Positions 45,001 through 52,226 of a DNA stretch of 64,000 nucleotides are shown here, piece by piece. Made by a program: the position numbers and the translations under genes. The stretch covers positions 248,001 to 312,000 of the forward strand of contig NZ_FOHA01000002.1 of assembly GCF_900111355.1 (NCBI RefSeq), in the 5' to 3' direction. This stretch comes from Isobaculum melis (lineage in GTDB: Bacteria > Bacillota > Bacilli > Lactobacillales > Carnobacteriaceae). Position 1 is the stretch's first letter. Each line of letters starts with the position of its first letter. Below the pieces are notes generated by a model that worked only from the letters and a program-made list of their open reading frames with translations, searched no databases and had not been told where the DNA came from.

Positions 45001-45142
45001 CTGTATCTTCACCTTCGTTTAACACAATTGCTTGATTTTGTTTAGCCAATATAGGTGCTTTTTTTATATCAGATGTAATATAAAATATTGTGATAACCAT
45101 AAAAAAAAGAATAGCACTTATTTTTAATCTTTTTTTATTCAT
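42050..45142 (-). CDS. Large exported protein of unknown function
   Basis: A 1030-residue protein. The ATG at 45142 follows AAAGGAGG at eight bases; residues 1-25 form a basic start plus hydrophobic signal segment (MNKKRLKISAILFFMVITIFY). The body to about residue 600 is beta-rich with repeated aromatic-Gly-Asn motifs, like a beta-propeller or adhesin core. A Gly/Pro/Asp/Ser-rich linker spans about residues 728-767 (GGPGQVEPGDDDP, then GSGTGGGSW). The last 260 residues are again beta-rich. No LPxTG, WxL, GW or SLH anchor is visible and there is no Cys-lipobox. Monocistronic, with a near-consensus promoter. Probably a secreted or loosely bound surface protein. Confidence 0.72.
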   Translation of the reverse strand: MNKKRLKISAILFFMVITIFYITSDIKKAPILAKQNQAIVLNEGEDTEFTVPKDAMKKGNDVEGSLLAPEYQNYWQNEASLNGLKKLNLASISTQKQERVFGMKRTTNGHNVFVVSRLDNNIGSYSGFWINVFNDEGELTDTIAPMIYRKDQMLGKSTNPNDVSLNFDTGNTTYSGIFEVSENDVTLVYTSQNEIPAGQSVERLKEVNFTIDNDGKIVMDNYSDENIKRRTPNDIFYNINNIFASSKLYNTDEFVSLSQATSIPSEGDYNGPQNRNYVINTFAIDPETGHFKWSLDTKEVVLKFNKKGYREFSPFSNVVKLFGKNGQSYYLTSLYAGENLQKSHISAYLFNEDGSYVDEAIMFDIRYKNAQYQLLPNLTTKSKAYYIGSDLSGEQPTTLFSIDVSGEKPVFKAEKKWSPGLYMNFVYSHETDGNKFYNYFAYTSKAVDEFKGYNSGIFYGLLDDNFNILSKQYAKIEDGMGISVNNLIATEDKYIVSGVTNSKTFSNEPSYGWQDKLPGNTGNAYFGSYLRSNDFSPLLTVLPQKVINLSNENVEEKLFEGVTVFDSYDLDPNGANLDRDFLKKRVNRNPKTLKDGKYAAIDWKKLGYTENKPGPNNVTYFIADSTENVTSKSVSIHNITNQTIKQEEVYFDAQNFSVLLKDVQTAIPDEATFKELAETMSWNEVTHEIYEDGKKQQLSDKVTVNQQQLADLQNATEAKPYPVDVTIEVVPNSGSIGGPGQVEPGDDDPLDPGGSGTGGGSWVGSGSEPIKVTNRVWVFVMTKNTVVDKDTGIVIYADDYPLPLQSAKHESMDNVYNHSNVEVYSYYDNTHETDTVLPAIADKNKTAGLTINNLEVITGAQKPSVVQPKISFTWDRGTTSTKPDVTLYAEILLHTRQVILSQSAELPIPSKGYLKLIYGAPHEANLTITSKIDTTEPAYTTSKIDFDQSNTGYNIDFNLIVPEYYRYKGYVVSDKDVPHQASALVEQKYQYSLRDDPYEIWLTLYIEPTQPDLPRPYSWDYQNNNYGELK

Positions 45143-45285
45143 TTTATTTTTGCCTCCTTTATAAATGTGAAAAAAACATCTGTTTTTTTCATTTTTTTGA
45201 TAGATGGCAAAAAAAACTTCAAAACATTGCTGTTGCAACATTCTAAAGTTTAGATATACATATTAAAAGAATAGGAATTACTAGA

Positions 45286-45309
45286 TGCAAGTAACAGATG
45301 TTACTTGCA
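45286..45309. promoter_or_regulatory. 24-bp palindrome at exoprotein promoter
   Basis: TGCAAGTAACA, GA, TGTTACTTGCA: two perfect 11-bp arms. It begins right at the predicted transcription start of the exoprotein gene. A repressor operator or a 5' mRNA stabilising hairpin are both possible. Confidence 0.62.
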
Positions 45310-45315
45310 AACTAT

Positions 45316-45343
45316 ATTATATAGACTTAAATGCTGCTGTCAA
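45316..45343 (-). promoter_or_regulatory. Promoter of exoprotein gene
   Basis: Minus strand TTGACA (45343-45338), 16-base spacer, TATAAT (45321-45316). Both hexamers are perfect. The -10 lies inside a small palindrome CTATATTATATAG (45312-45324). The leader to the ATG would be about 165 bases. Confidence 0.8.
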
Positions 45344-45543
45344 TCGTTTATTTTTACCAAATAAATAGCATTTCTTTCTTTATTTATTAGATAAAACAAA
45401 AAAATATATCATTCAGCCTCAAAAAGAAATAAATAAGATATTTTAATAATATTTTTTGATTTTCTAAAAATATTGAGACTGGATGAAATATTAAAAATTT
45501 AGTGCAGCTTAAGGTTTTTCAAATTTCCCTTTAGCAACATATC
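45344..45543. other. AT-rich intergenic region
   Basis: Two hundred bases without a gene between the exoprotein promoter and the terminator of the catabolic operon. Very AT-rich with short oligo-A and oligo-T runs, which may act as UP-element or bent DNA; nothing else recognised. Confidence 0.5.
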
Positions 45544-45583
45544 AAAAGAGTGAATCATCAAGTAGGAAATGATTCACTCTTTT
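45544..45583 (-). terminator. Terminator of catabolic operon
   Basis: AAAAGAGTGAATCAT pairs perfectly with ATGATTCACTCTTTT around a 10-base loop, five bases after the last gene's stop. Confidence 0.82.
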
Positions 45584-45587
45584 AAAC

Positions 45588-46418
45588 CTATACTTTTTTC
45601 GTTAATCCTAAAATCGCTCTTGCTTCATTAGGGGTCGCAACTTCTTTGCCAAGCTCTGCAATCAATGTTTTGGCACGCTCTACAAAATCAACATTAGAAT
45701 CTGCTAGTTTCCCTCTAAATAAGTAGCTATTATCTTCCATTCCAACACGAACATGGCCACCTAGAGCTAAGGTTGTCATTAAAATGGGGGTACTTTCTTT
45801 TCCAATTCCAAAGGCACTCCATGTTGCATTTTCTGGTAATAAGCTTTTTAGATAAACAAGATTTTCAACAGTTGCTGCAATCCCGCCTGGTGCGCCTAAG
45901 ACAAATTGGAAGTGTAATGGCTCTTTTAAGACACCCGTTTTGACATAATGTAAGGCTGTATATAACATACCTGGATCAAAAACTTCAATTTCTGGCTTCA
46001 CATTGACTTCTTGCATTTTATGTCCTAGTTTTTCCAAAAAGGCTGGATTATTTTCAAAAATAGTTTGATGCTGCCAGTTCATAGTACCGCAGTCATAGCT
46101 AGCAATTTCTGGTAGCAATTCAGCAAAGGGTTTCATACGTTCATCATCATTAAATCCTGTACCACCTGATGTGGTAATATTCATCACAATATCACATTTT
46201 GCTCTAATTAAATCGACAGTTTCTTTGAATTTAGCAAAATCCATGGTTGGATTGCCATCTTCATCGCGCACATGAATATGCGCAATTGCTGCGCCTGCTT
46301 GATAGCATTTATAGACCTCATCTGCAATTTCTACTGGTGTTAATGGCACATTTGGATTATGCGCTTTGCTTGTATAGCCACCAGTTGTCGCAACAGTAAT
46401 GATTACTTTATTTTTCAA
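45588..46418 (-). CDS. BKACE / 3-keto-5-aminohexanoate cleavage family enzyme
   Basis: A 276-residue TIM-barrel enzyme of the BKACE (DUF849, Kce) family: beta-keto acid plus acetyl-CoA gives acetoacetate plus an acyl-CoA. Zn ligands are the two His of AHIHVRDEDGNP (about residues 46-48) and Glu in GHVRVGMEDNSYLFRGKLADSN (about 230), as in Kce. The family covers many beta-keto acids, so the substrate is open; no lysine-fermentation genes (kamA, kamDE, kdd) are near. TTG start, with AAAGGA about 10 bases upstream. Last gene of the operon. Acetoacetate produced would feed the CoA-transferase encoded upstream. Confidence 0.9.
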   Translation of the reverse strand: MKNKVIITVATTGGYTSKAHNPNVPLTPVEIADEVYKCYQAGAAIAHIHVRDEDGNPTMDFAKFKETVDLIRAKCDIVMNITTSGGTGFNDDERMKPFAELLPEIASYDCGTMNWQHQTIFENNPAFLEKLGHKMQEVNVKPEIEVFDPGMLYTALHYVKTGVLKEPLHFQFVLGAPGGIAATVENLVYLKSLLPENATWSAFGIGKESTPILMTTLALGGHVRVGMEDNSYLFRGKLADSNVDFVERAKTLIAELGKEVATPNEARAILGLTKKV

Positions 46419-46433
46419 TTGAGTCAGTCCTTT

Positions 46434-47204
46434 CTAGTCTTCAATCATTGCAACAGCACGAATCCAGCCTGCGCTTGCTGCTTTTACTTTCACTGGGAAA
46501 CAGCTGAATTTGAATCCTGTTGCAGGTACTTGATCTAAGTTTGCTAATTTTTCAATATGGCAATAAGCTTTTTCTATTCCTGCAAAGTGACCTTCCCAAA
46601 TAATACTTTTATCACCCGTTTCATCAAATTCTTGTCCTACCAATTTTAATGGTCTATCCCAGCTCCATGCATCTGTTCCCATGACATGGATTCCTTGGTT
46701 AATCAACCATAATGTTACTTCTCTCCCCATACCACAACCAGCAGATAGGTATTCAATGGTTCCCCATTTTTTAGAAGCACCTGTATTTACTAATACAATA
46801 TCACCAGGTTTTAACGTATAGTTTAATCGTTTAAATTCTTTTTCAAAATCTTCAATTGTTGCGGCTGAGCCATCTGGCTTATCAGTAAAATCAACAACGA
46901 CACCATCTCCATAACACCATTCTAAAGGAACTTCATCAATTGTCCAAGCACGTTCGCCATTATTCATTGTTGGATGATAATGATAAGGTGCATCCAAATG
47001 GGTTCCTGCATGTGTTGTTAACTGAACATTTTCGAGTGCCCAAGCGACACCACCTGGAAGATCATCTGTTGTAGCATTCCCAAAAAAGCTAAGCATATAA
47101 TCAATTTGGTCTGAATGACTTTGATAATCAATCTCCGGAATCATCCCTACTGGATCTGATGGTAAGTTACTTTCAATAGCTGTACTTAAATCGACAAATT
47201 TCAT
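46434..47204 (-). CDS. Cyclase-family metal hydrolase (kynurenine formamidase-like)
   Basis: A 256-residue protein of the Cyclase family (PF04199), which includes kynurenine formamidase and isatin hydrolase. The metal motif HAGTHLDAPYHYH lies near residues 79-91 (HxGTHxDxPxH), and GTDAWSWDRP near 180 and WEGHFAGIEKAYCHIEKLANLDQVP near 210-235 are typical. These enzymes open amide or lactam bonds, with Zn or Mn. In this operon it probably converts a cyclic or amide substrate into the beta-keto acid cleaved by the BKACE partner, 16 bases downstream; this is inference. RBS TTAGGAGG. Confidence 0.88.
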   Translation of the reverse strand: MKFVDLSTAIESNLPSDPVGMIPEIDYQSHSDQIDYMLSFFGNATTDDLPGGVAWALENVQLTTHAGTHLDAPYHYHPTMNNGERAWTIDEVPLEWCYGDGVVVDFTDKPDGSAATIEDFEKEFKRLNYTLKPGDIVLVNTGASKKWGTIEYLSAGCGMGREVTLWLINQGIHVMGTDAWSWDRPLKLVGQEFDETGDKSIIWEGHFAGIEKAYCHIEKLANLDQVPATGFKFSCFPVKVKAASAGWIRAVAMIED

Positions 47205-47233
47205 GTTTTTTTCCTCCTAATAATGAGGTCTTA

Positions 47234-47267
47234 TCTGAAAACTACCATACTATCAGAACTTTTCAGA
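47234..47267. repeat. Inverted repeat ahead of cyclase gene
   Basis: TCTGAAAA and TTTTCAGA form 8-bp arms with an 18-base loop in the 88-base gap between the permease and cyclase genes. No T run on the minus strand. Processing or an internal operator is possible; a weak TTGGTC-N18-TAGTAT promoter could overlap it. Confidence 0.4.
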
Positions 47268-47292
47268 CGCGACCAAAATGATTTATATTGTA

Positions 47293-48609
47293 TTAAAATA
47301 AAACCGCTACTAAGTAGGCCGCAATAAAGGCTAAAAAGCTACCTACAACTACTGAAACAAAAAGATTTTTATACGTTTCTTTATGCGTCAATCCTGTTAA
47401 TGCATACATTGAAAGCAATGCACCACATTGTGGGAGACAAGTTAAGACACCTGAAGCAATTGCTGATAAGCGATGGATGACATCTGGCTCAAGTCCCATT
47501 TCAACATAAGGTTGCACAAAGTTATTCATAATAATCCCTAATGCTCCTGATGATGAACCGGTTACCCCTGCCATTGCACCTGTTAACACAGATAGGCTGA
47601 TTAATGGATTTCCAGGGATACTTTGGATGGCTTCCAAAATCGTTTGGAAACCTGGTGCTGCAGCAACAACTGAACCAAATCCAACAGCAGCAGCTGAAAA
47701 GACAGTTGGTGAAATCGCACCTGTTGCACCAAGATTTAAGATTTGTTTTTGATTATCTATAAATGGATGGAATAAAATTCCTGATAAAATAATGGCAATC
47801 ATTAATGCTGGAATAATTATATTGCTGACTTTTAAGAAACTTCCGACAAAAATGATCACAATTAGTGAAACTAAAGGTAATAAGCTAATAAATAAGTTTG
47901 GTTGCTTACGTTCTTCTTTTTGGTCTTCTTTTTTGGCATATTTTTTATCAAAGGTTTCATTATTTGCTAAAGCGACATTTAATTCCTTCTTCATACGCCA
48001 TAAGCCCCAAATAGTTACTACAATTGATGCGACGATTCCGATTAAAGGTGCAGCTGTTAAAGTTGTACCTAAAGTCATTGTTGGAATGACATTTTGAATC
48101 GCTGGTGTTCCTGGCATCATGGTCATTGTGACAGTTGCTACACCTAAGAAATAAGGCGTAATAATCAAGCGCCAAGGAATGTTTAATTTTTCAAATAAGG
48201 TTCTAGCTAATGGAACAACTGCGAATAATACCACGAAGAGGCTCACACCGCCATAAGTGAGTAGTAAACTCATTAAGAAGATTGCAACTAATACAGAATA
48301 AGGTTTTTCTGTTCCAGTTAGTTTTAAAATACCATTGGCAATGGCATTGGCTGCACCACTTTCTTCAATATATTTTGCTAAGACAGAGCCTAGTAAAAAG
48401 ATAATAAAGAATGACGCAACGAAGCCAGATAAGCCACCCATAAATGAAGCTGGGCCTTTTAATAAGCTATCAAGAATTGGCATTTGATTGGTAATCATCA
48501 CTAGTAACGCACAAATTGGTGCGATGACTAGGATATTAAACCCTTTTAAGGAAAGGTAGATAATCAAGGCCGTAGCCAGTATCACTCCTACAACAGCTAA
48601 GATTTCCAT
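47293..48609 (-). CDS. GntP-family permease
   Basis: A 438-residue proton symporter of the GntP family, whose members take up gluconate, other hydroxy acids and short fatty or keto acids. About 12 hydrophobic segments; conserved patches include GGFSGFVASFFIIFLLGSVLAKYIEESGAANAIA near residues 55-90 and the loop GSSSGALGIIMNNF near 350. Its ATG overlaps the thiolase stop (TAATG), so translation is coupled. As the operon is catabolic and holds no kinase, it likely imports the acid or its cyclic precursor. Confidence 0.9.
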   Translation of the reverse strand: MEILAVVGVILATALIIYLSLKGFNILVIAPICALLVMITNQMPILDSLLKGPASFMGGLSGFVASFFIIFLLGSVLAKYIEESGAANAIANGILKLTGTEKPYSVLVAIFLMSLLLTYGGVSLFVVLFAVVPLARTLFEKLNIPWRLIITPYFLGVATVTMTMMPGTPAIQNVIPTMTLGTTLTAAPLIGIVASIVVTIWGLWRMKKELNVALANNETFDKKYAKKEDQKEERKQPNLFISLLPLVSLIVIIFVGSFLKVSNIIIPALMIAIILSGILFHPFIDNQKQILNLGATGAISPTVFSAAAVGFGSVVAAAPGFQTILEAIQSIPGNPLISLSVLTGAMAGVTGSSSGALGIIMNNFVQPYVEMGLEPDVIHRLSAIASGVLTCLPQCGALLSMYALTGLTHKETYKNLFVSVVVGSFLAFIAAYLVAVLF

Positions 48610-49802
48610 TAGTTATTCACCTGTCTTTCTACAATGACAGAGACACCCATACCGCCACCAACACATAAGGTTGCTAAACCTGTTTGAGCATTCTGTTCTT
48701 CCATTCCATGAATTAAGGTTGTTAAAATACGTGCACCGGAAGCACCAATTGGATGTCCTAAGGCAATCGCACCACCATGAATATTGGTTTTTGCTAAATC
48801 CAGTCCCAGTTCTTTGGCAACTGTTAGAGATTGTACAGCAAAGGCTTCATTTGATTCCACCAAATCAATGTCTGAAATCGTCATATCCAGTTTTTCTAAA
48901 GCTTTTTTTGTTGATACAACTGGTCCATAGCCCATGATTTCTGGGTCAACCCCTTCAAAGGCATAGCCTTTTATTGCAGCCATATAGGGTAAATTCAGGG
49001 CTTCTGCTTTTTCTTTGCTCATTAATAACAGCATGGCTGCACCATCGTTAATACCTGAAGCATTTCCAGCGGTTACTGTGCCATTTTCTTTAAAAACAGC
49101 GCGTAACTTCCCAAGTTTTTCGGTCGTTAAACCTGCTCTTGGTCCCTCATCTTCAGTCATAACAACAGTTGGTTGCTTTCTTCTTTCAATACTGATTGGG
49201 ACAATTTGATTGTTAAACAATCCATTTTTAGTGGCTGCAACAGCTTTTTCTTGACTGCTAATGGCAAATTCATCTTGTTCAACGCGACTAATTGCAAATT
49301 TTTCTGCAAGATTTTCTGCTGTGATGCCCATATGAATATCTGTAAAAGCATCTGTTAAGCCATCAGATAAAATCGTATCAATCATCTGGTCATGTCCTAA
49401 ACGTTTGCCAAAGCGTGCATTGGGTAAAACATAAGCAGCTTGGCTCATACTTTCACTGCCTCCAACTAAAACGACATCTCGGTCTCCAGCTAAAATGGCT
49501 TGTGCACCATTAATCACTGCTTTTAAGCCTGAACCACAGACATTTCCTACAGTATAAGCTGGTGTGCTACTTGGAATACCTGCATTGATGGCAATTTGTC
49601 TCGCCACATTTTGTCCTTTTCCTGCTGATAAAACATTTCCAATAATCACTTCTTCAATGATAGCTGGATCAATGTCTATTTTTTCAAACAGGCCTTGAGC
49701 TGCTTTGACACCTAAATCGACTGCTGAAAATTGCGATAATAGGCCACCTAAAGTGCCAATTGGTGTTCTAACAGCATTCACTATTACAACTTCTCTCATC
49801 AT
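48609..49802 (-). CDS. atoB: Acetyl-CoA acetyltransferase (thiolase)
   Basis: A 397-residue thiolase: Cys nucleophile in GNVCGSGLKAV near residue 88, second-site His in GGAIALGHPIGASGARI near 355 and Cys in TLCVGGGMGVS near 385. It should cleave acetoacetyl-CoA to two acetyl-CoA. ATG 49802 follows AGGAG at six bases and is followed directly by a second ATG. Immediately downstream of the CoA-transferase B gene (one base between). Reverse condensation is possible but less fitting for a permease-containing operon. Confidence 0.92.
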   Translation of the reverse strand: MMREVVIVNAVRTPIGTLGGLLSQFSAVDLGVKAAQGLFEKIDIDPAIIEEVIIGNVLSAGKGQNVARQIAINAGIPSSTPAYTVGNVCGSGLKAVINGAQAILAGDRDVVLVGGSESMSQAAYVLPNARFGKRLGHDQMIDTILSDGLTDAFTDIHMGITAENLAEKFAISRVEQDEFAISSQEKAVAATKNGLFNNQIVPISIERRKQPTVVMTEDEGPRAGLTTEKLGKLRAVFKENGTVTAGNASGINDGAAMLLLMSKEKAEALNLPYMAAIKGYAFEGVDPEIMGYGPVVSTKKALEKLDMTISDIDLVESNEAFAVQSLTVAKELGLDLAKTNIHGGAIALGHPIGASGARILTTLIHGMEEQNAQTGLATLCVGGGMGVSVIVERQVNN

Positions 49803-49803
49803 G

Positions 49804-50472
49804 CTACTCTCCTTTATGCTTATGTAGTTTTTCGGAAACAACAAAGGTTGCTTCAGTTTTTGCTTTTATTTCTTCCAAATGACTATCTTCGCTGATTTCA
49901 GTTAATGTCAATTGGCCATTTGCACATTCAAATACTGCTAACTCCGTAATAATCATGGAAACCACACCTTGAGCGGTTAAAGGTAAAGTACATTCCTTGA
50001 GGATCTTAGCCTCGCCCTTTTTATTGACATGTTCCATGGCGATAATCACTTTTTTGGTGCCAGCGACTAAATCCATGGCGCCACCCATCCCAGGAACCAT
50101 TTTTCCAGGAACCATCCAGTTGGCTAAATTACCTGCTTGGTCTACTTGTAAACCACCAAGGACTGTTGCATCAATATGGCCTCCTCGAATTAAGGCAAAG
50201 GATGTCAGGCTATCAATGAAGACACCGCCTTTAATCATACCAACTGGCGCGCCTCCTGCGTTGACTAGGTTAGGGGATTTTTCTGTTGCTGATGCTTTAC
50301 TCACACCAACTACACCATTTTCTGATTGTACAAAAACTGAAATGTTAGGATCAATATAATTTGAAACTAATGTTGGCATACCAATTCCTAAGTTAACCAC
50401 ATCGCCATCTTTAAATTCTTTTGCTACGCGTTTTGCAATTTTCTCTTTGGTTGATAACTGCTGATTAGACAT
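49804..50472 (-). CDS. atoA: 3-oxoacid CoA-transferase subunit B
   Basis: A 222-residue beta subunit. The catalytic Glu that forms the glutamyl-CoA intermediate lies in VQSENGVVG near residue 50; VNLGIGMPTLV near 26 and GGHIDATVLGGLQVD near 95 are family signatures. With the A subunit it moves CoA from acetyl-CoA or succinyl-CoA to acetoacetate. Two bases after atoD; RBS GAGGAC (AGGACTAAGC). Confidence 0.93.
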   Translation of the reverse strand: MSNQQLSTKEKIAKRVAKEFKDGDVVNLGIGMPTLVSNYIDPNISVFVQSENGVVGVSKASATEKSPNLVNAGGAPVGMIKGGVFIDSLTSFALIRGGHIDATVLGGLQVDQAGNLANWMVPGKMVPGMGGAMDLVAGTKKVIIAMEHVNKKGEAKILKECTLPLTAQGVVSMIITELAVFECANGQLTLTEISEDSHLEEIKAKTEATFVVSEKLHKHKGE

Positions 50473-50474
50473 GC

Positions 50475-51143
50475 TTAGTCCTCCTTCACTAAAATTTTAT
50501 CCACAACGATAAAAGGTGTAATCACTTCTTCTGGGTTTAATTCGCCTAGCTCAATCAATTCATCCACTTCAACAATCACTGTTTTTGCTGCTAAAGCCAT
50601 GACAGGGTTAAAGTTTCGTGCGGCTTGATGATAAACTAAGTTGCCATAAGTATCTGCTTTATGCGCTTTAATCAAAGCCACATCTGCTTGTAGTGGTTTT
50701 TCTAAAAGGTACTCTTGACCATCTACTGTGATGACCTCTTTCCCCTCTTGGACAATGGTTCCTAAACCTGTTGGGGTTAAAATACCACCTAGACCAGCGC
50801 CACCTGCATGAATCCGTTCTGCCAATGTTCCTTGAGGAATCAGCTCAACTTCAATTTCTTTGGCAATCATCTGTCTCCCTGTTTCTGCATTCATTCCAAT
50901 GTGTGAAGCAATAACTTTTTGTACTTTTTTATGTAATAGCAATTTACCTACACCAATTTGTTCATCAACTGGATTCTTTAAAACGCCAGTATCATTTGTA
51001 ATAATTGTTAAGTCTTGTATTGGCATTTCTGAAAGATAATTTACAATTGTTTCAGGAATACCAATTGACATAAAACCGCCAATCATCAACGTTTGATTAC
51101 TCTTTATCAAGTTGCTTAATTCTTCTTTTTTAATGACTTTCAT
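50475..51143 (-). CDS. atoD: 3-oxoacid CoA-transferase subunit A
   Basis: A 222-residue alpha subunit: MIGGFMSIGIPETIVNYL near residue 20, GGAGLGGILTPTGLGT near 108, DVALIKAHKADTYGNLVYHQAARNFNP near 150. First gene of the six-gene operon. A promoter (51185-51213) with a cre-like site over the start point lies just upstream, with a LysR gene on the other side. CGGAGG precedes the ATG. Confidence 0.93.
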   Translation of the reverse strand: MKVIKKEELSNLIKSNQTLMIGGFMSIGIPETIVNYLSEMPIQDLTIITNDTGVLKNPVDEQIGVGKLLLHKKVQKVIASHIGMNAETGRQMIAKEIEVELIPQGTLAERIHAGGAGLGGILTPTGLGTIVQEGKEVITVDGQEYLLEKPLQADVALIKAHKADTYGNLVYHQAARNFNPVMALAAKTVIVEVDELIELGELNPEEVITPFIVVDKILVKED

Positions 51144-51165
51144 GACGTTCCTCCGTTACTTTTTT

Positions 51166-51179
51166 CTAAAGCGCTTACA
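51166..51179. promoter_or_regulatory. cre-like site at start of ato operon
   Basis: CTAAAGCGCTTACA matches 12 of 14 positions of the CcpA consensus and holds the palindromic core AAGCGCTT. It covers the predicted transcription start, which fits CcpA repression. Confidence 0.62.
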
Positions 51180-51184
51180 GCTTT

Positions 51185-51213
51185 TCTATAGGTTCATCAT
51201 AACAATTTTTCAA
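51185..51213 (-). promoter_or_regulatory. Promoter of ato-BKACE operon
   Basis: Minus strand TTGAAA (51213-51208), 17-base spacer, TATAGA (51190-51185). Start point expected near 51178. Confidence 0.65.
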
Positions 51214-51243
51214 AAAACTGTCTAAGACTTCTTTTTTATATGA

Positions 51244-51264
51244 CCTATGTGTTAAAGTTATAGG
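51244..51264. promoter_or_regulatory. LysR-type box between lysR and ato operon
   Basis: CCTAT-N11-ATAGG is a perfect dyad of the T-N11-A form bound by LysR-family regulators. Its centre is about 76 bases upstream of the ato start point and 37 bases before the lysR ATG, so it could serve both activation of the operon and autorepression. Confidence 0.65.
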
Positions 51265-51290
51265 GTAAAGAAAATTAAGGAGGGAATTTT

Positions 51291-52190
51291 ATGGATATTA
51301 AGCAACTAAAATATTTTGTGACCATTGTTCATTCAAATAATAATTTATCCATTGCTGCGAAGAAAATGCATTTATCACAGCCGGCTTTAAGTAAGATGAT
51401 TAAAACTTTTGAAGCGGAAGAAAATGTGGAGCTATTCATTAGAAAGCAAGGAAGAATATCTTCCTTAACCTCGGTTGGAGAAGCTTTTTATGAACAAGCG
51501 CTAGATGTGATTGCTACATATGATGAGATGATGAGACAGTTAGAGGAAAAAAATAGTTTGATTCAAGGAAAGATTGTGATTGGTATTCCACCATTGATTT
51601 TATCTCTTGTTTTTGCTCATTTTATTTCAACTTTTATTTTAAAGCATCCTGAAATTAAAATTGAAATTGTAGAAGCTGGCGCACATGAATTAAAAAAAAT
51701 GTTGTTGGTTAATGAAATTGATTTGGCTATTTTGCTACAACCAACAGAAATTGCGAATATTGAAGAATATGTCATTGTTGAGGATGAGCTAGATGCTTTT
51801 ATGAGTATTCAGCACCCACTTGCTCAGCAAAAAATGATTTCATGGGAACAATTAGCAAAAGCACCTTTGGCATTATTTGATGATACTTTTATGATCAATC
51901 ATCTTGTGATGAGTTATTTTCAAAAGTTGAACTTAAAGCCTAATGTCAAAATTCAATCAGGTGCTTGGGATTTCTTATTAAAAACCACACTTGAAACAGA
52001 TTTCATTACCATTTTACCTGCCCCCATTAAAGATTTTGTCCAGCAAAAGGATTATCAAGCTTTAGGGATTCAACATCCGTTGTCTTGGAAGGTCACTGTT
52101 TGTCGACAGAAAAAGGCCAATTACTTACATTCTGAAGATTTTGTTTTAGAGGAAATTTTGCAGTATTTTGAGCATGGGGTAGACGAATAA
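51291..52190 (+). CDS. LysR-family regulator of the ato-BKACE operon
   Basis: A 299-residue regulator: winged HTH at residues 1-60 (LKYFVTIVHSNNNLSIAAKKMHLSQPALSKMIKTFEAEENVELFIRKQGR), then a linker helix and a two-lobed effector domain (about 90-299; GKIVIGIPPLI near 92). The effector is unknown, perhaps the imported acid or a CoA product. Divergent from atoD with a LysR box between. AAGGAGGG precedes the ATG. Confidence 0.92.
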   Translation: MDIKQLKYFVTIVHSNNNLSIAAKKMHLSQPALSKMIKTFEAEENVELFIRKQGRISSLTSVGEAFYEQALDVIATYDEMMRQLEEKNSLIQGKIVIGIPPLILSLVFAHFISTFILKHPEIKIEIVEAGAHELKKMLLVNEIDLAILLQPTEIANIEEYVIVEDELDAFMSIQHPLAQQKMISWEQLAKAPLALFDDTFMINHLVMSYFQKLNLKPNVKIQSGAWDFLLKTTLETDFITILPAPIKDFVQQKDYQALGIQHPLSWKVTVCRQKKANYLHSEDFVLEEILQYFEHGVDE

Positions 52191-52225
52191 AAAAGCATCT
52201 GGACTTCCCACCAGATACTTTTTTT
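52189..52225. terminator. Bidirectional terminator
   Basis: AAAAAAGCATCTGG pairs with CCAGATACTTTTTT (one mismatch), with A and T runs suited to both converging genes. Confidence 0.87.
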
Positions 52226-52226
52226 A

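Noticed and set aside
45588-46418. Lysine fermentation pathway
   Set aside because: The BKACE enzyme is of the Kce family, but aminomutases and the 3,5-diaminohexanoate dehydrogenase are absent from the cluster.
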